DNA from: Gigaspora rosea
Lineage: Eukaryota > Glomeromycota > Glomeromycetes > Diversisporales > Gigasporaceae
Length of the DNA: 64,000 nt
Assembly: GCA_003550325.1 (NCBI GenBank)
Contig: QKWP01000208.1
Coordinates: 243,264-307,263 of the forward strand
Direction of reading: 5' to 3'
In this document: positions 11,214-22,600 of the stretch, in pieces
Numbering within the stretch: position 1 is the first letter of the stretch
Layout of the letters: each line of letters opens with the position of its first letter
The notes under the pieces: generated by a model
Database searches by the model: none
What the model was told of the DNA's origin: nothing
What the model saw: the letters and a program-made list of their open reading frames with translations, nothing else
Program-made: the position numbers and the translations under genes

Positions 11214-11769
11214 ATTTTGGTCAGAATTGGGCAAGCTATGTATCCAGTGCTTTTTTAAATTGTCCAGTGTAATATCCAGTGCATGTCCAGTGTCTAGTGA
11301 CATATTTATAAAAAAATTCAATAAATAAATAAATTAGTCAAAGCACAACATATCTGGTCAAATAACTTGTACTCCCAGAGGATTGCTCTAGCTAATTCTT
11401 AAAAATGTAGTTAAAATTTTATAATAATGCACTATACCTTTGATTTAATTTAAGGTTTATGTAATTTAACGCATATGCATTGTAACGTACCCATCTGAAA
11501 AACTAATTAGATAGTAGGATCAGGTGTAACGTGAAATCGAGAAATATAGAGATCTTTTAAAAAATCGTCTGTGGCTCATAATTTTGTTTATGAAACCACT
11601 CTTCGTGCTCTAACAAAAAATTTTCTGTCAAAATTTTACTATAAAACCTCTTTTCTCACCTACACACTATTCTAACCTCACCCTAACCCTAACTAACAAA
11701 AAAATGGGTTGATTTGGTTGTTTTGATTTCACATTATGCCAAATCATATGAGGAGCACTATAGCACATA

Positions 11770-12590
11770 CAAGTCACTCTCGTTATAGTGAACTCTTGTT
11801 ATAGTGAAGATTGGTCTATAGTGAAGAATTTTTTCAGAACAAAACCAATCATATTAAATATTCACTCGATATAATGAAGTTACATAGTAAACTCTTAATA
11901 TAAGGTATAGTGAAGATTTTTTTCGAATGGATATAACAAAATGTCACTTGATATAGTGAAGTCGATATCATGTGATATATATTGACCAATCATATGAAGC
12001 GAAAATCATTGTGTTCATGCATAATGATAAAGCCTTGGGGGGTTATTACTCTTTTTAGACTACGTGCATATTGACGGCATATAAAATTAGATTCAGCAGA
12101 AATATGTGCATAATGTACTTTTTCGAATTATGAATAATTTTAACTTTTCAAAGACTAATAAACCCTACCATTACTACTATTATTGACTTGCAAAGACTAA
12201 TAAACCCTACTGTTACTTTAGTTTTGCACTTAACATTAAATGAACATAATCCATAACTTACCCTTTTTTTTAAATTAAACTTTTTTTTATTTATTTATTT
12301 ACTTAAATGACATTCAATTCTTTATCCTATACCTTTTCTGTCGTGGAATCTTTTTGTTGTGATTTAACTTGATACATAATATGAGCGAAAATGCACTTAT
12401 AGAAGGTGCACTTGTGATGGATCGGGTGCAATAAACTTTTAAGTAGTTTAAATTTCTCTCGCTATAGTGAAGATTTATACAGTTAATATATAATCTTCAC
12501 TATATCAAGAGACTCTTGATATAGTGAATCTTTTGATATAGTGAAGAAAATCTCTCAGCCTGATGCCTTCACTATAACGAGAGTCACTTG
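11770..12590. mobile_element. Non-autonomous pogo/Tigger-like (Tc1-mariner) element
   Basis: The terminal inverted repeats of about 24 bases are CAAGTCACTCTCGTTATAGT and, on the other side, CAAGTGACTCTCGTTATAGT, flanked by TA on both sides. The CTCGTTATAGTGAA core resembles known pogo/Tigger ends. Many ATAGTGAAG words repeat subterminally. The 821-bp interior has no transposase frame. Confidence 0.75.
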
Positions 12591-12599
12591 TATATACAA

Positions 12600-12950
12600 A
12601 AATATTAAATTCTTAATTTAATTTTATTCTTATTCAATTTAAATTTAGTATATAGTCAAAAATTCTATTAGTGCATACAGTACATTTGAAAAAATTAATA
12701 AGCAATAAATATGTTGGCTATATAATACTGTAATTAACTAAATAAGATATCTATATACCAGGAACAGAGTGATACAAATCACGTAGTATATGGTTTTATA
12801 GCATTTTAAAAGATGTACGTCCGCAAAATCTCATAACTAATTGGACAATGCATTAAACGCAGTAAAAACGTGAATTTCTGCTCTTAAACATCACGCAATG
12901 CATCATATAGTACTATATTTATCCATTGTATGAGAATTGTTTAACCAAAC
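12600..12950. other. AT-rich filler of the outer 11222-18394 element
   Basis: No gene, repeat or element end recognised. Confidence 0.4.
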
Positions 12951-12954
12951 ATCA

Positions 12955-13610
12955 CTTTAACAGGTTTTTGTCTTGATTGAAGTGCATAACGATCATTATA
13001 TAAAAATGTCTTTTATTTATTGTCTTTCAGAATTGCAAGGAGTAATAAACCTGTATTGGTTATTTTACTGTACGAATGTAGAAAATTCTAAGGTCGATCT
13101 AGATAATTTAAAACCTTAAAAATTTGATTGGATATCCGATATCTATCCTGTATTGGCTATTTACTGTACAAATAGATAGATACGAGAAAAAATTCTAATA
13201 TCTAGATGATTTAAAACTTGATTGCTTATAAAATTTGATTGTATATCTATGAACTTACCAGAGCATTAATAGGTTTTTGTCTTGATTGAAGTGCATGATG
13301 ATCATTATAAAAAAATGTCTTTTTTTATTATTGTCTTTCAGAATTACACTAACTAAATATGCATGTCAAGGAGTATAAACCTGTATTGGTTATTTTACTG
13401 TACAAACGTAGATACGAATGTCAATTGAGGAAAATTCTAAGATCTAAATAATTTAAAACCTTATAAAATTTGATTGTATATCCGATATCTATCCTGTACT
13501 GGTTATTTACTATATGAATATAGATAGATACGAGGAAAATTCTAATATCTAGATAATTTGAAACCTGATTGCTTATAAAATTTGATTGTATATCCAATAT
13601 CTATAAGCTA
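12955..13610. repeat. Direct duplication of a ~310-bp unit
   Basis: The unit starting AGGTTTTTGTCTTGATTGAA at about 12962 recurs at about 13271, with shared order: TTGTCTTTCAGAATT, CCTGTATTGGTTATTTTACT, AAATTTGATTGTATATC. Within each unit the 'cctgta(t/c)tggttatttact' part is itself repeated. No coding potential. Confidence 0.65.
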
Positions 13611-13793
13611 GCTAGCATATAATTGATTGATTAATTGATTGAATGAAAGTCGATTTTTTAAAAAAATATAAATAGATGACAACTGATTATTAATTCATAG
13701 TAATAGACCGATTACTAATTAGAACAAATTTATTACGATATTATTATGCAAATGATCAAATGCATGATAATTACAAGGTATTTTGCAGATCAG

Positions 13794-13975
13794 TATAGTA
13801 TAGGTGAGCAGATCCGTATAATCTAGGCCGAATTTTTAAATCTATACTATACTAATCTGGTGTAATATATATTAGGGTTAGAGTTAGGGTTAGGAATTAT
13901 AGCTGATAGGTATAGTATAGATTTTAAATTTGGCCTATACTATATGGATCTGCTTACCTATACTATACTGATTTG
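13794..13975. mobile_element. Short palindromic MITE with TTAGGG-like centre
   Basis: Left AGATCAGTATAGTATAGGTG and right (inverted) AAATCAGTATAGTATAGGTA open arms of about 75 bases. The short loop contains 'ttagggttagagttagggttagg'-like sequence in fragments. It is about 180 bp and non-coding. Confidence 0.65.
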
Positions 13976-14616
13976 CTATAATCTCTAATTAAAGAATTAA
14001 ATAGTATCGATCATCTTATTTTAATTTTCTTACTGTCTGATTACAATTAGAGCTGTTAATCGGTTCATCTGGTCCGTCCTGGTTAAAAAATGATCCAGTC
14101 TTTTAAAAACCTGGACCGGACTGCAGTCCAGGACCGAATAGGACTGAATAGAGATAGACAGGACGGACCAATGATCAATATAATACTTTTTGTTAGTATA
14201 AATAATTTCAATACTTTTACAATATAGTTTTCAAATTTATAATATTTGCTTATATGATATAAGAGAGCAATAATTAATACGTTTGATAATTTTAGTCATA
14301 CAAAAATTATGGATTAAAAAATAATATTAATATAGCAAATAGCAAAATAACATCATTTAATTAACTTCGTAAATATGAACATTATAGTTAAATTCAGTTA
14401 AAAAGATTTTTGTCACTTTTAACCACTTGATAATTTGAAATAATATAATCATAATTGGGCATACCAAATGTTCAATCTTGTACTGATTCAAGACAAAAAT
14501 TATCTTAATATATGAAAATACTAAAGTAAATTAACAAAATGATTAGATGTTACTTGCTTAGAAAAAAAAATTTTTTTATTAATATAATATTGTTAGCATT
14601 TACATGTTGTCAAATA

Positions 14617-14692
14617 GGGTCTGTTCCTTGAAAATGACCTTACAAGACATAGTAAATCATATGATCAAAACTTGATTTCAAGGAACAGACCC
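14617..14692. mobile_element. 76-bp hairpin MITE, GGGTCTGTTCCTTGAAA ends
   Basis: Near-perfect 17-base terminal inverted repeats enclose about 40 bases. The 6-bp duplication caaata flanks it at 14611-14616 and 14693-14698. Confidence 0.7.
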
Positions 14693-14720
14693 CAAATACT
14701 TAAAAAATTACAAACATAAT

Positions 14721-15296
14721 ATAAGGTAGAAAGGGGTAATTTGACGAAGTTAAAATAACTAATATAAAAACTTATTTATTTTAATATTAATAAATGTTTT
14801 ATTTTTTGTAATTAACTTTATACATGATTTAGAATTATTTTATATAAAATTAGTAATATAACATCTTTTTTTAAAGTAACATTAAATGGAATTATATATC
14901 GTATCAAAAAGTTTAAATTTAGAGAGGTAGGGGTAATTTGACAAATTGATGATATCTCATGTGATCCAGTGATCAGAATCAGATGATTTTTATACCATTC
15001 GATTCGTCTCGATGATATGAATCGAATGGTATAAAAAATCATCCGATTCTGATCACTAAATAACGATATATCATCGATTATATGCTACACAAAAAAGGTC
15101 CTTGAGGGGGATTTTGATGAAGAGTAAACCTGACAAATAATCGATGATATCTTGTGATCCAGTGATCAGAATCGGGTGATTCTTGTACCATTCGATTCGT
15201 CTTATCTAGACGAATCGAATGGCATAAAAATTATTCGATCCCAATCATTAGATCACGTGATATCCAAATTTGTCAAATTACTCCTTTTTACCTTAT
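14721..15296. mobile_element. Palindromic MITE, ATAAGGTAGAAAGGGGTAAT ends
   Basis: Left ATAAGGTAGAAAGGGGTAAT and right (inverted) ATAAGGTAAAAAGGAGTAAT are terminal inverted repeats. Two copies of an internal hairpin (ATACCATTCGATTCGTC with its complement, near 14960-15055 and 15165-15250) make it strongly self-complementary. Confidence 0.65.
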
Positions 15297-15689
15297 TTAA
15301 TAAAAAAAAATATAGAAATAAAGTATACTACTAGTCCGGGTTATTTCCAGGTTAATTTATAAGCACCATAAAATTAGGCCACACAAAGTTAATTTTTCAT
15401 TTTGCATTATATGAGTTTCAAAATTCCTGGTCGGTCAGTCAGATTTTTTTTTTTGTTTGTTTTTTTTGTAATCTATTATAAATTAATAGCCTTATGTTGT
15501 ATATAAGACCATATAAAGTTAATTTTATGCTTTGCATAACATGGAATCAGAAAATTAGGGGTTAACAGTCAGATTTTCTATCAACACTGTCAGATAATTT
15601 CTGAAAACTAATGTCTCTATCAGGTGATACCGGAATAATTTATGGGAAAAATTAAATAACAAAAATAGAATAATTGGAACAATTGGGAC

Positions 15690-16621
15690 TAGTGATGTAC
15701 CACATACAGTACTATACGTACTGTACTGTATGTACTGTACGCACTGTAGGCTAAAATTTTTGCTGATCATTTATTAAGAGGGGTCGATAGAAATATTTAT
15801 GCACCAATTAACCAATCAAATTCGTTAATTGATCAATACCCAATAAAGCTTTCTTGTTAGATAAATTAAATTTGTGCATATTGCATCTAACGTAGCGATC
15901 TATCTAAAGTAGCTACTTTAGATATATAAGGTAGCGCCTTAATAAAATTATGCAGATATGTACATAGTATATTACTAATTTGCTATATTATATATTTGCT
16001 TATTAAAATAGGTTTAAACATTACATTAATTATAATATAGACTAACATTAAAAAAACTTAAAATATAGATACTAATTTAATTTTATTATGATCTTAATTT
16101 TTATATAAGCACAATACGTACTGTATGCTAAAAAAATTTGGGTATTATTTTAATGATTACATAGTGATTACACATCACTAGCTGCATACTTTAAAATGAT
16201 GCAGATCCGATTACTAGATCACGAGAATTTTGCCTATACGTACGAAGTCTTTTTCTTGGATAAATGCATTTTACAATTTTTTATTATTAAATTTTTTTTT
16301 TGCTATTGAATCAAATTTATCTGACCTAATTAGCAACTCGACTAAAATCTCTGAACTAAATTACTATAGTTTGTTCATTTTATATGTTCGTTTCATTTGC
16401 CTCTCTTCTGGAAGTCCTGTTAACCAGATAATTAACTTCGAACGACCTAAATATTTATCTATTAAAATAGAATTAAATATTATATTAATTGTAATATAGA
16501 CTAATATTAAAAAAAAATTTAAAATATAACCACTAGAGCAATTTTACTATATAAGTACTATATGTACTGTATGTACTGTACGCTAAAAAAATTTGGACAT
16601 TATATAAATGGCACATCACTA
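15690..16621. mobile_element. Non-autonomous hAT-like element, TAGTGATGT ends
   Basis: An exact 8-bp duplication, attgggac, lies at 15682-15689 and 16622-16629. The ends are TAGTGATGTACCA and inverted TAGTGATGTGCCA (YARNG). Subterminal GTACTGTA/TACAGTAC words occur near both ends. It is 932 bp, non-coding, and nested inside the 14048-17408 element. Confidence 0.85.
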
Positions 16622-16921
16622 ATTGGGACTTAAAAAAAAATTGGAAAAATTGAAAAAATGGATCAGTGGGTAATGCAAAACGAAAATTTAACTTTCGTGG
16701 CCTTATATACGTATATAAAAAAAAAGGAAAAAAAATTTTGTAAAATTAAAATTTAGAATGATAAGTCTTTAGTAAACCAAGATTTTAAACACAAAACAGC
16801 CCAAACTGTTTTATTATCAAGTAAATTTGTTATTTAGTAACTGCTAATCCAGCTAAACTAAAATAGTTGTTCACATGGAACAATAGTAGACATAATAGCT
16901 AGATAATCTTGTATTTGTGTA

Positions 16922-17062
16922 TAGGCGTTGTTTGTAACACGAGTTTGAGACAAGCTAATAGTTAATTTAGTCGAATGCAAATTATAATTTTTATCATTAA
17001 AAATTCTCGGCTAAATTAATTATTAGCTTGTTTCAAACTCGTGTTCCAAAATAATGCCCTTA
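16922..17062. mobile_element. Palindromic MITE around AACACGAGTTTGA
   Basis: The arms run AACACGAGTTTGAGACAAGC and, inverted, AACACGAGTTTGAAACAAGC, continuing inward for about 45 bases. The element is about 140 bp. Confidence 0.6.
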
Positions 17063-17530
17063 GGTGTTATTTCGCACAAATATAGTACAAATAGTAAATC
17101 AATTGATCACTATTGCTGTTATTAATAAATTTCTCTATTTTATTAATGTTAACAATAGCCCGTTCTCATTATACATTAAACGTGGTTTAATCTTGTTTAA
17201 CAAACTAAGGGGTTGTAATTGAATTTTAATCAAAAAAACATTTTATAGCCATTTCAAAATGCGTATTATCATAATAATATTTAGTTTATTTGATATTTAC
17301 TATTAGGACCGATAGTCCTTTCGGTCTGTCCTAAAAAGGACCAGATTGGCCCGGTCCCTAGACGGACTGAAAAACCGTCGGTCTGGACCGGACCGATTAA
17401 TAGCCCTAATTACAATTTTTTGATAGCAAATTAAATAGTTTGAATGATTTTTTTTATTATTATTAAGTAGCACCAATTGCCGTTTTATTATACACGCACA
17501 TAAGAAATATGTCGATATTTTGGTGTGACA

Positions 17531-17692
17531 GAACTAGTGATGTGCCATTTATATGATACTTGAAAAATTTAGCATACAGTACATATAGTTCTTTTCTGCC
17601 ATCTGATTGGCTAGCAAAAATGATCGGTAAAATTTTAGCATACAGTTCGTACAGTACATGCATATAGTACTGTACGCAGCACATCACTAGAT
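17531..17692. mobile_element. Short relative of the 15690-16621 element
   Basis: Begins TAGTGATGTGCCATTTATAT and ends (inverted) TAGTGATGTGCTGCGTACAG, with the same internal TACAGTAC words as 15690-16621. No matching 8-bp duplication remains. Confidence 0.55.
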
Positions 17693-18402
17693 CAATTCAC
17701 ATTAATGAAATGCGCAATGATTACAGAAATGCTGTAATGATCACAGGAATTATATAATTCTGCTAATCTTCCCATGTTCAAACAGATCCATATTGTCACA
17801 AATTTCATCATGTGTTCTAATTTTCAAATCAGCTATAAATATAACTAGTTGTTCAACATTTCTAAACTAGACTTTTCATATAAATATGAATAACTCCCAA
17901 AAATGTAATTTCGATTTTTGATCAAATTAAGCTTAAATCCTGGCCATTATTCAAGCAATATCACTAGACATTATTTTGTGTTTATACAGTTTATAATCTG
18001 TTCCTAGTTTAGCGCAACTACGTTGCGCAGCTACTTATACAACCAATTTGCTTGCAATTGTAAAGGATAGTATTTCAAATGATGTTAACCTCCCAAAGCA
18101 ATATGCATAGTAAGCAGGTTTGAGAGATATCAGGCTTGAAAACATTATAAATATTATATTATATAGCAGGAACAGGCTTAATAAATTAATTTTTTTAAGT
18201 TGTCAATTTTAACAGAATTGGTTAATTATCTAGTTTATTTAATTTTTTTTGTTTAAAATTTTAAAAATTAAAATTTTTTTAATTTTTGTTGTCCAGTGAT
18301 TATTTTTCTTAATCTATTGCTTTTCACTGGACAATTAGGACACTGGACACTGGACAAATTTCCAATTGTCCAATTGTCCAGTTGCCCAACCCTGAATTTG
18401 GT

Positions 18403-18726
18403 ATATTATTAATTGCTACTAGTATTGATATTTTTTCTTTTTGTCATATTTCAGTCTGCCGATATTCCAAATTAGGACAATGTAGATCACCCCTTTTTTG
18501 GTATCAAAATGTCGATCAGAAGATTCTAGAAATAGCTATAGCGATTATACTACTTCCCGGTTTTCACTTTCTGCATATGAATTATTTACGGGTTGAGCCG
18601 CCAAAAATAAATATATCTATTTATATTTCTGTATTTAAGTCAAGAACAAAATAATTTAGACGCCAATATAATATAAAAACCTATTACTACCCACCCGTTC
18701 GTGCTATTTAAGAATTTTTTCGACAT
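18403..18726. other. Intergenic sequence
   Basis: A 90-codon open frame at 18382-18654 begins inside the transposon end and has no recognisable domain. I see no supportable gene. Confidence 0.4.
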
Positions 18727-19136
18727 GTATATGTTGTAAGTCGGAATGGAATTTTTGTGGATTCCAAATCAACTTCTGTTGCAAAGGAATTCCAAACTGA
18801 TTCGGTTGATTGGAGAATTCGAATTCTACTTAATACTGTAATAAGTGGATTCTGAATTAAATTAATTAATCATTATCAAATAAATAAAATATTTTATATA
18901 AAAAAAAAAAATGCAATTCTTTTTAACTTATTTGCCAAATCGCTTATACTGTAAGTTGTAAATTGAATTCAAAACGCGTTAATCTCAATTGAATATGCGC
19001 TAAGTGGATTTAAAATCAACTTTGTTATTTCGAAATTCTTTAACGATTTGAGTGGATTTAAAATTTCGTTTCAATATAATTGTATTTAAAATCAACTTAA
19101 ATTTATTCGGAATCCATTCCGACGTCAACATATATA
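18727..19136. mobile_element. MITE with TATGTTG...GTCGGAATGG ends
   Basis: Left TATATGTTGTAAGTCGGAAT and right (inverted) TATATGTTGACGTCGGAATG form terminal inverted repeats of about 25 bases. Subterminal GTGGATT(C/T)(C/A)AAAT words repeat inside. It is about 410 bp and non-coding. Confidence 0.6.
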
Positions 19137-19638
19137 CAAAGGTCATAACAAACATAACAGAAGAATGGCTTGAACAAAGCTATTTCCGATAGCCATATTG
19201 ATTATCTCGAATATAACAAATTTACTGACCCATAGTGATTTGGCAGTTGCTCTTAAATGTCTTAAAGTTGATAAACCCTTGAATTTAAAATCGCTATTTT
19301 TAACGGATGCAATTTTTTAAAAAATGTCCTTCATGCTTAAATGTACATGCAATATATAAATAGTATAAATACTAAAAAAAAAATAGGATGGTTGAATTGC
19401 GTAGCGGAATTTTAAATTTATCTTTATTTTGGAATAGAACTTTTACACTGTATTTAAAATAAAATAAATAATATATTATTTAAATTACTTATTAGGAGCA
19501 TGGTGATTTATTGATTTTAAGGGAAGAAAAAAGAATACAGATACATGTCGTCTTATTATAAATTGACCCGCCCACCTTTCCCGAGAACTTTTTGCTTATG
19601 ATCGTATTTGATAATAATTTTGTTCTGATAATAAATTA
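19137..19638. other. Intergenic, downstream of the five-exon minus-strand gene
   Basis: AT-rich with no recognised feature. The 3' UTR of the minus-strand gene would lie here. Confidence 0.4.
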
Positions 19639-22600
19639 TTACTCTTCTAAAATTTCTACATTATCCTGGTCAAATTCTTGATTCACAGTAAACAAACACC
19701 TTACCTCTTGCAAGATATTCAATAATTGACTTTTATTTTTTGACTTTAATCCTGAATATTTCTTTCGCGAATTTTGATCAAGCTGCTCGAGAAAGGCTTC
19801 AATCCTTATTATAATTTCAGGATTAGTCATGTTTTCTTCACTTCTTTGTGCCTTCGCTTCTTGATTCGTAATCGGTATAGGCCTAAATGAAAATGAATTA
19901 TTTCTGTTAATAAATATTTCGGTAATGAATTTTTGTCGTGCTTGTTTTGCTAAAGAAGTAAAATTTTTTAAATTCTCATCCAAATCATATTCTTCTAGAT
20001 CTTGATTTACAAACTCAAGACCTCGCAGATGAGCTCGAAACCTTTGGCATTCCACCGTCGATTCTGGCCGAGTCCTTCCAGATGCTTGACGGTCGTTATA
20101 TCCGATTACTTTAAATAAATTGCTTCGAAGCTAAAATTTAAAGTTAGTTAATATATATAATTCTTTATTAGTCAATTTAATTAAAATAAATATATCACCT
20201 TGATAAACTTCTTGCAATTACGTGCAGCAATTTTCCAGTGATGATCTTGTGGAACTGGAGGTATTAAAGTCTTCAAAGTCTTGTTCACCTCTTCGATAAC
20301 AGCATCTAATCCCTGGTGTTGTTCATAAATACCCGACCTCGAGATAACACAGTTTTTCTCTATAAGATCACGTATCTCCGGACGAAGTCGCATTAGTTGA
20401 ACCTCGTCGGCAACTTCTATTAATTGATAGATAGGATGACGCCTTGCAGACCAAATTGGTGAAAATACTCTTCTAGCAGCTTTTTTTAAAAGAGAATCGT
20501 TAGTTCTTATAGCCTTCCGATAATTGATAATTGCCTGAAGATAAATAAATATCTAATAATAATAATAAGTTAGTATTAAAATTTTTTTATAAAAAGGATA
20601 AAAGTTGATAACAACCTGCTCATATTTAATATGATAAAGCGAATCTTGTTCTTTGACCCAAGCAAGATATCCTTCAACAGATATTTCGGAATGGCTCTTC
20701 ACATACGGCCACATGAGTTCCATTGAAATCGCTTGACGATAAATATTACAAATGGAATCCCAAGACTTGTGATGATCTGCGCACTTTTTGAAGTACGCAA
20801 GTTGATTTTCCGTCCTATAACCTTGACATTTTGCGAATTGTTTCACGTCAATTTCCCTGGCAAAAAAAAAAAAACAAATAGTTTAATAAAATACTAAAAA
20901 AATAAAAATAAAAATAAATAAATGATTTTTTAACATGTTGTTCGACTATAGTTGTTGGGCGAAACTGTTTTTCGCAAATGACGAAACACGAAACCTAAAC
21001 CCGGCGAAACACGAAACTGGCGAAACTCTGGCGAATGGCGAAACTCTGGCGAATGGCGAAACCCCTGACAAATGGCGAAACCCTGGCGAATGGCGAAACC
21101 CCCGGAGAAAGACGAAGTCCAAGCTCTCAGCAAGTTTAAATTCTTTAAGACTTTGGAAAAGACTGAGCCATGTTGGAGAATGAAATATTTGCGTGTGGCT
21201 ATTAAGCACAGCATGTGACTTATATAAGAAAAGCACCTAAGCCATGCTGTACTTAATAACTATACGCAAATATTTCACTAACCAACATGACTTAGATACA
21301 TTTCTTCATATAAGCCATATGCTGTGCTTAATAGCCACGCATAAATATTTAATTCAACATGGCTTCTTTGTATGAGCCACATGTTGTGCGTAATAGCTAC
21401 AGTATATGCAGATATTTTCATTTACCAGCATGTGTTAAACATCAAGAGTGTATAATAATGCCTAATACAACTAAGGATACAAAGATTGAAGGTAAATAAT
21501 ATCTTACCGTTAGGACAAATATGGAAGTAAAGATTTAGAGAACAATGAACAGTTATATTAGTTTCATGCCTTTTTCCAGTTTACCACTTTTCATCAGTTT
21601 CGTCACCTTTTGCCAATTTCGCCACTTATCATTAGTTTCGTTACCTTTCGCTAGTTTCGCCACCTTTCGCCAGTTTCGCCATTTCGTCTTTTTAAATTTT
21701 TTTTGGCGAAACCTCTAGGTTTCGCTAACAACTATATATGGAAGTAAAGATTTAGAGAACAATGAACAGTTATATTAGTTTCATGCCTTTTTCCAGTTTA
21801 CCACTTTTCGTCAGTTTCGTCACAGTTTCGCCACTTATCACTAGTTTCGTTACCTTTTGCTAGTTTCGCCACCTTTCGCTAGTTTCACCACCTTTCGCCA
21901 GTTTCGCCACCTTTCGCCAGTTTCGCCAGTTTCGCCATTTCGTCTTTTTAATTTTTTTTTGGCGAAAGTCGAAACCAGGTTTCGCCATTCGCCATTGGCG
22001 AAACCTCTAGGTTTCGCCTAACAACTATATGTTCGACTCAACAAAAGTCAATTCAGCAATTCACGCAATAGCTTTAAAAAATAACTTACCAATTCAATTC
22101 CACGAATGCCCGAAGCATATTCATTTCTTCATGTAGTTGTCCCGGTATAAGAACCAACCAGGGGAACTTTTCTTTAATTTTGGTAGCATGATTATACGGA
22201 ACACCATCACAGACTACCGCTACCCACTTACGGCTTCCAGATTTAATACCTGATATTTCTTTTATGTGCAAAAGAATTTTTTCGACATTCGAAATTGAAT
22301 TGGGGTTAATATTAATTGGGTCAGGAATGTAAATTTCGGGAACATTAACTCTTGGATCAGCGGTCTGTTGAGTAAGACTAATCCTGGGAACGGATGTAAT
22401 ATTCTTTGGTTCATCGTTAGTAATATATGGTTTAAAAATTAAAGGGTGGGCTAATTGATCAGTTGTATTATTTTCAACTACCTGTTCTCTTTGGATTTCA
22501 GCTAATGTCGGTAATCTCGCTTCACATTTTGGACATATTTTCTTTCGATTCTCTATATCTTTTTGACCGCATTTAGGGCACTTTTTCATATTTGTAATTT

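Larger units (their letters stand above)
14048..17408. mobile_element. Non-autonomous hAT-like element, TAGAGCTGTTAATCGGT ends
   Basis: An exact 8-bp duplication, attacaat, lies at 14040-14047 and 17409-17416. The terminal inverted repeats TAGAGCTGTTAATCGGT and TAGGGCTATTAATCGGT fit YARNG. Subterminal zones are rich in GGTCCG/CGGACC words (14065-14160 and 17305-17395). The 3.36 kb interior has no transposase and hosts at least four other small elements. Confidence 0.85.
11222..18394. mobile_element. Outer hAT-like element holding several nested elements
   Basis: The left end is CAGAATTGGGCAAGC and the right end, inverted, is CAGGGTTGGGCAACTGG. Both subterminal zones (11238-11300 and 18292-18388) carry many TCCAGTG/CACTGGA words. 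The flanks attttggt (11214-11221) and aatttggt (18395-18402) differ at one base, as expected of an old 8-bp duplication. No transposase survives. Elements at 11770-12590 and 14048-17408 are nested inside it. Confidence 0.55.

Noticed and set aside
13874-13898. TTAGGG-like words, also short ones at 11688-11696 and 23352-23361
   Set aside because: Only one to three imperfect units each, one of them in a MITE loop; not a telomere or a convincing interstitial array.
18382-18654. 90-codon open frame
   Set aside because: It starts within the right end of a transposon and shows no recognisable motif or splice context.
20930-21236. Several 82-96 codon frames on both strands (ANGETLANGET)
   Set aside because: They are translations of the GGCGAAAC array of the intron-2 element.
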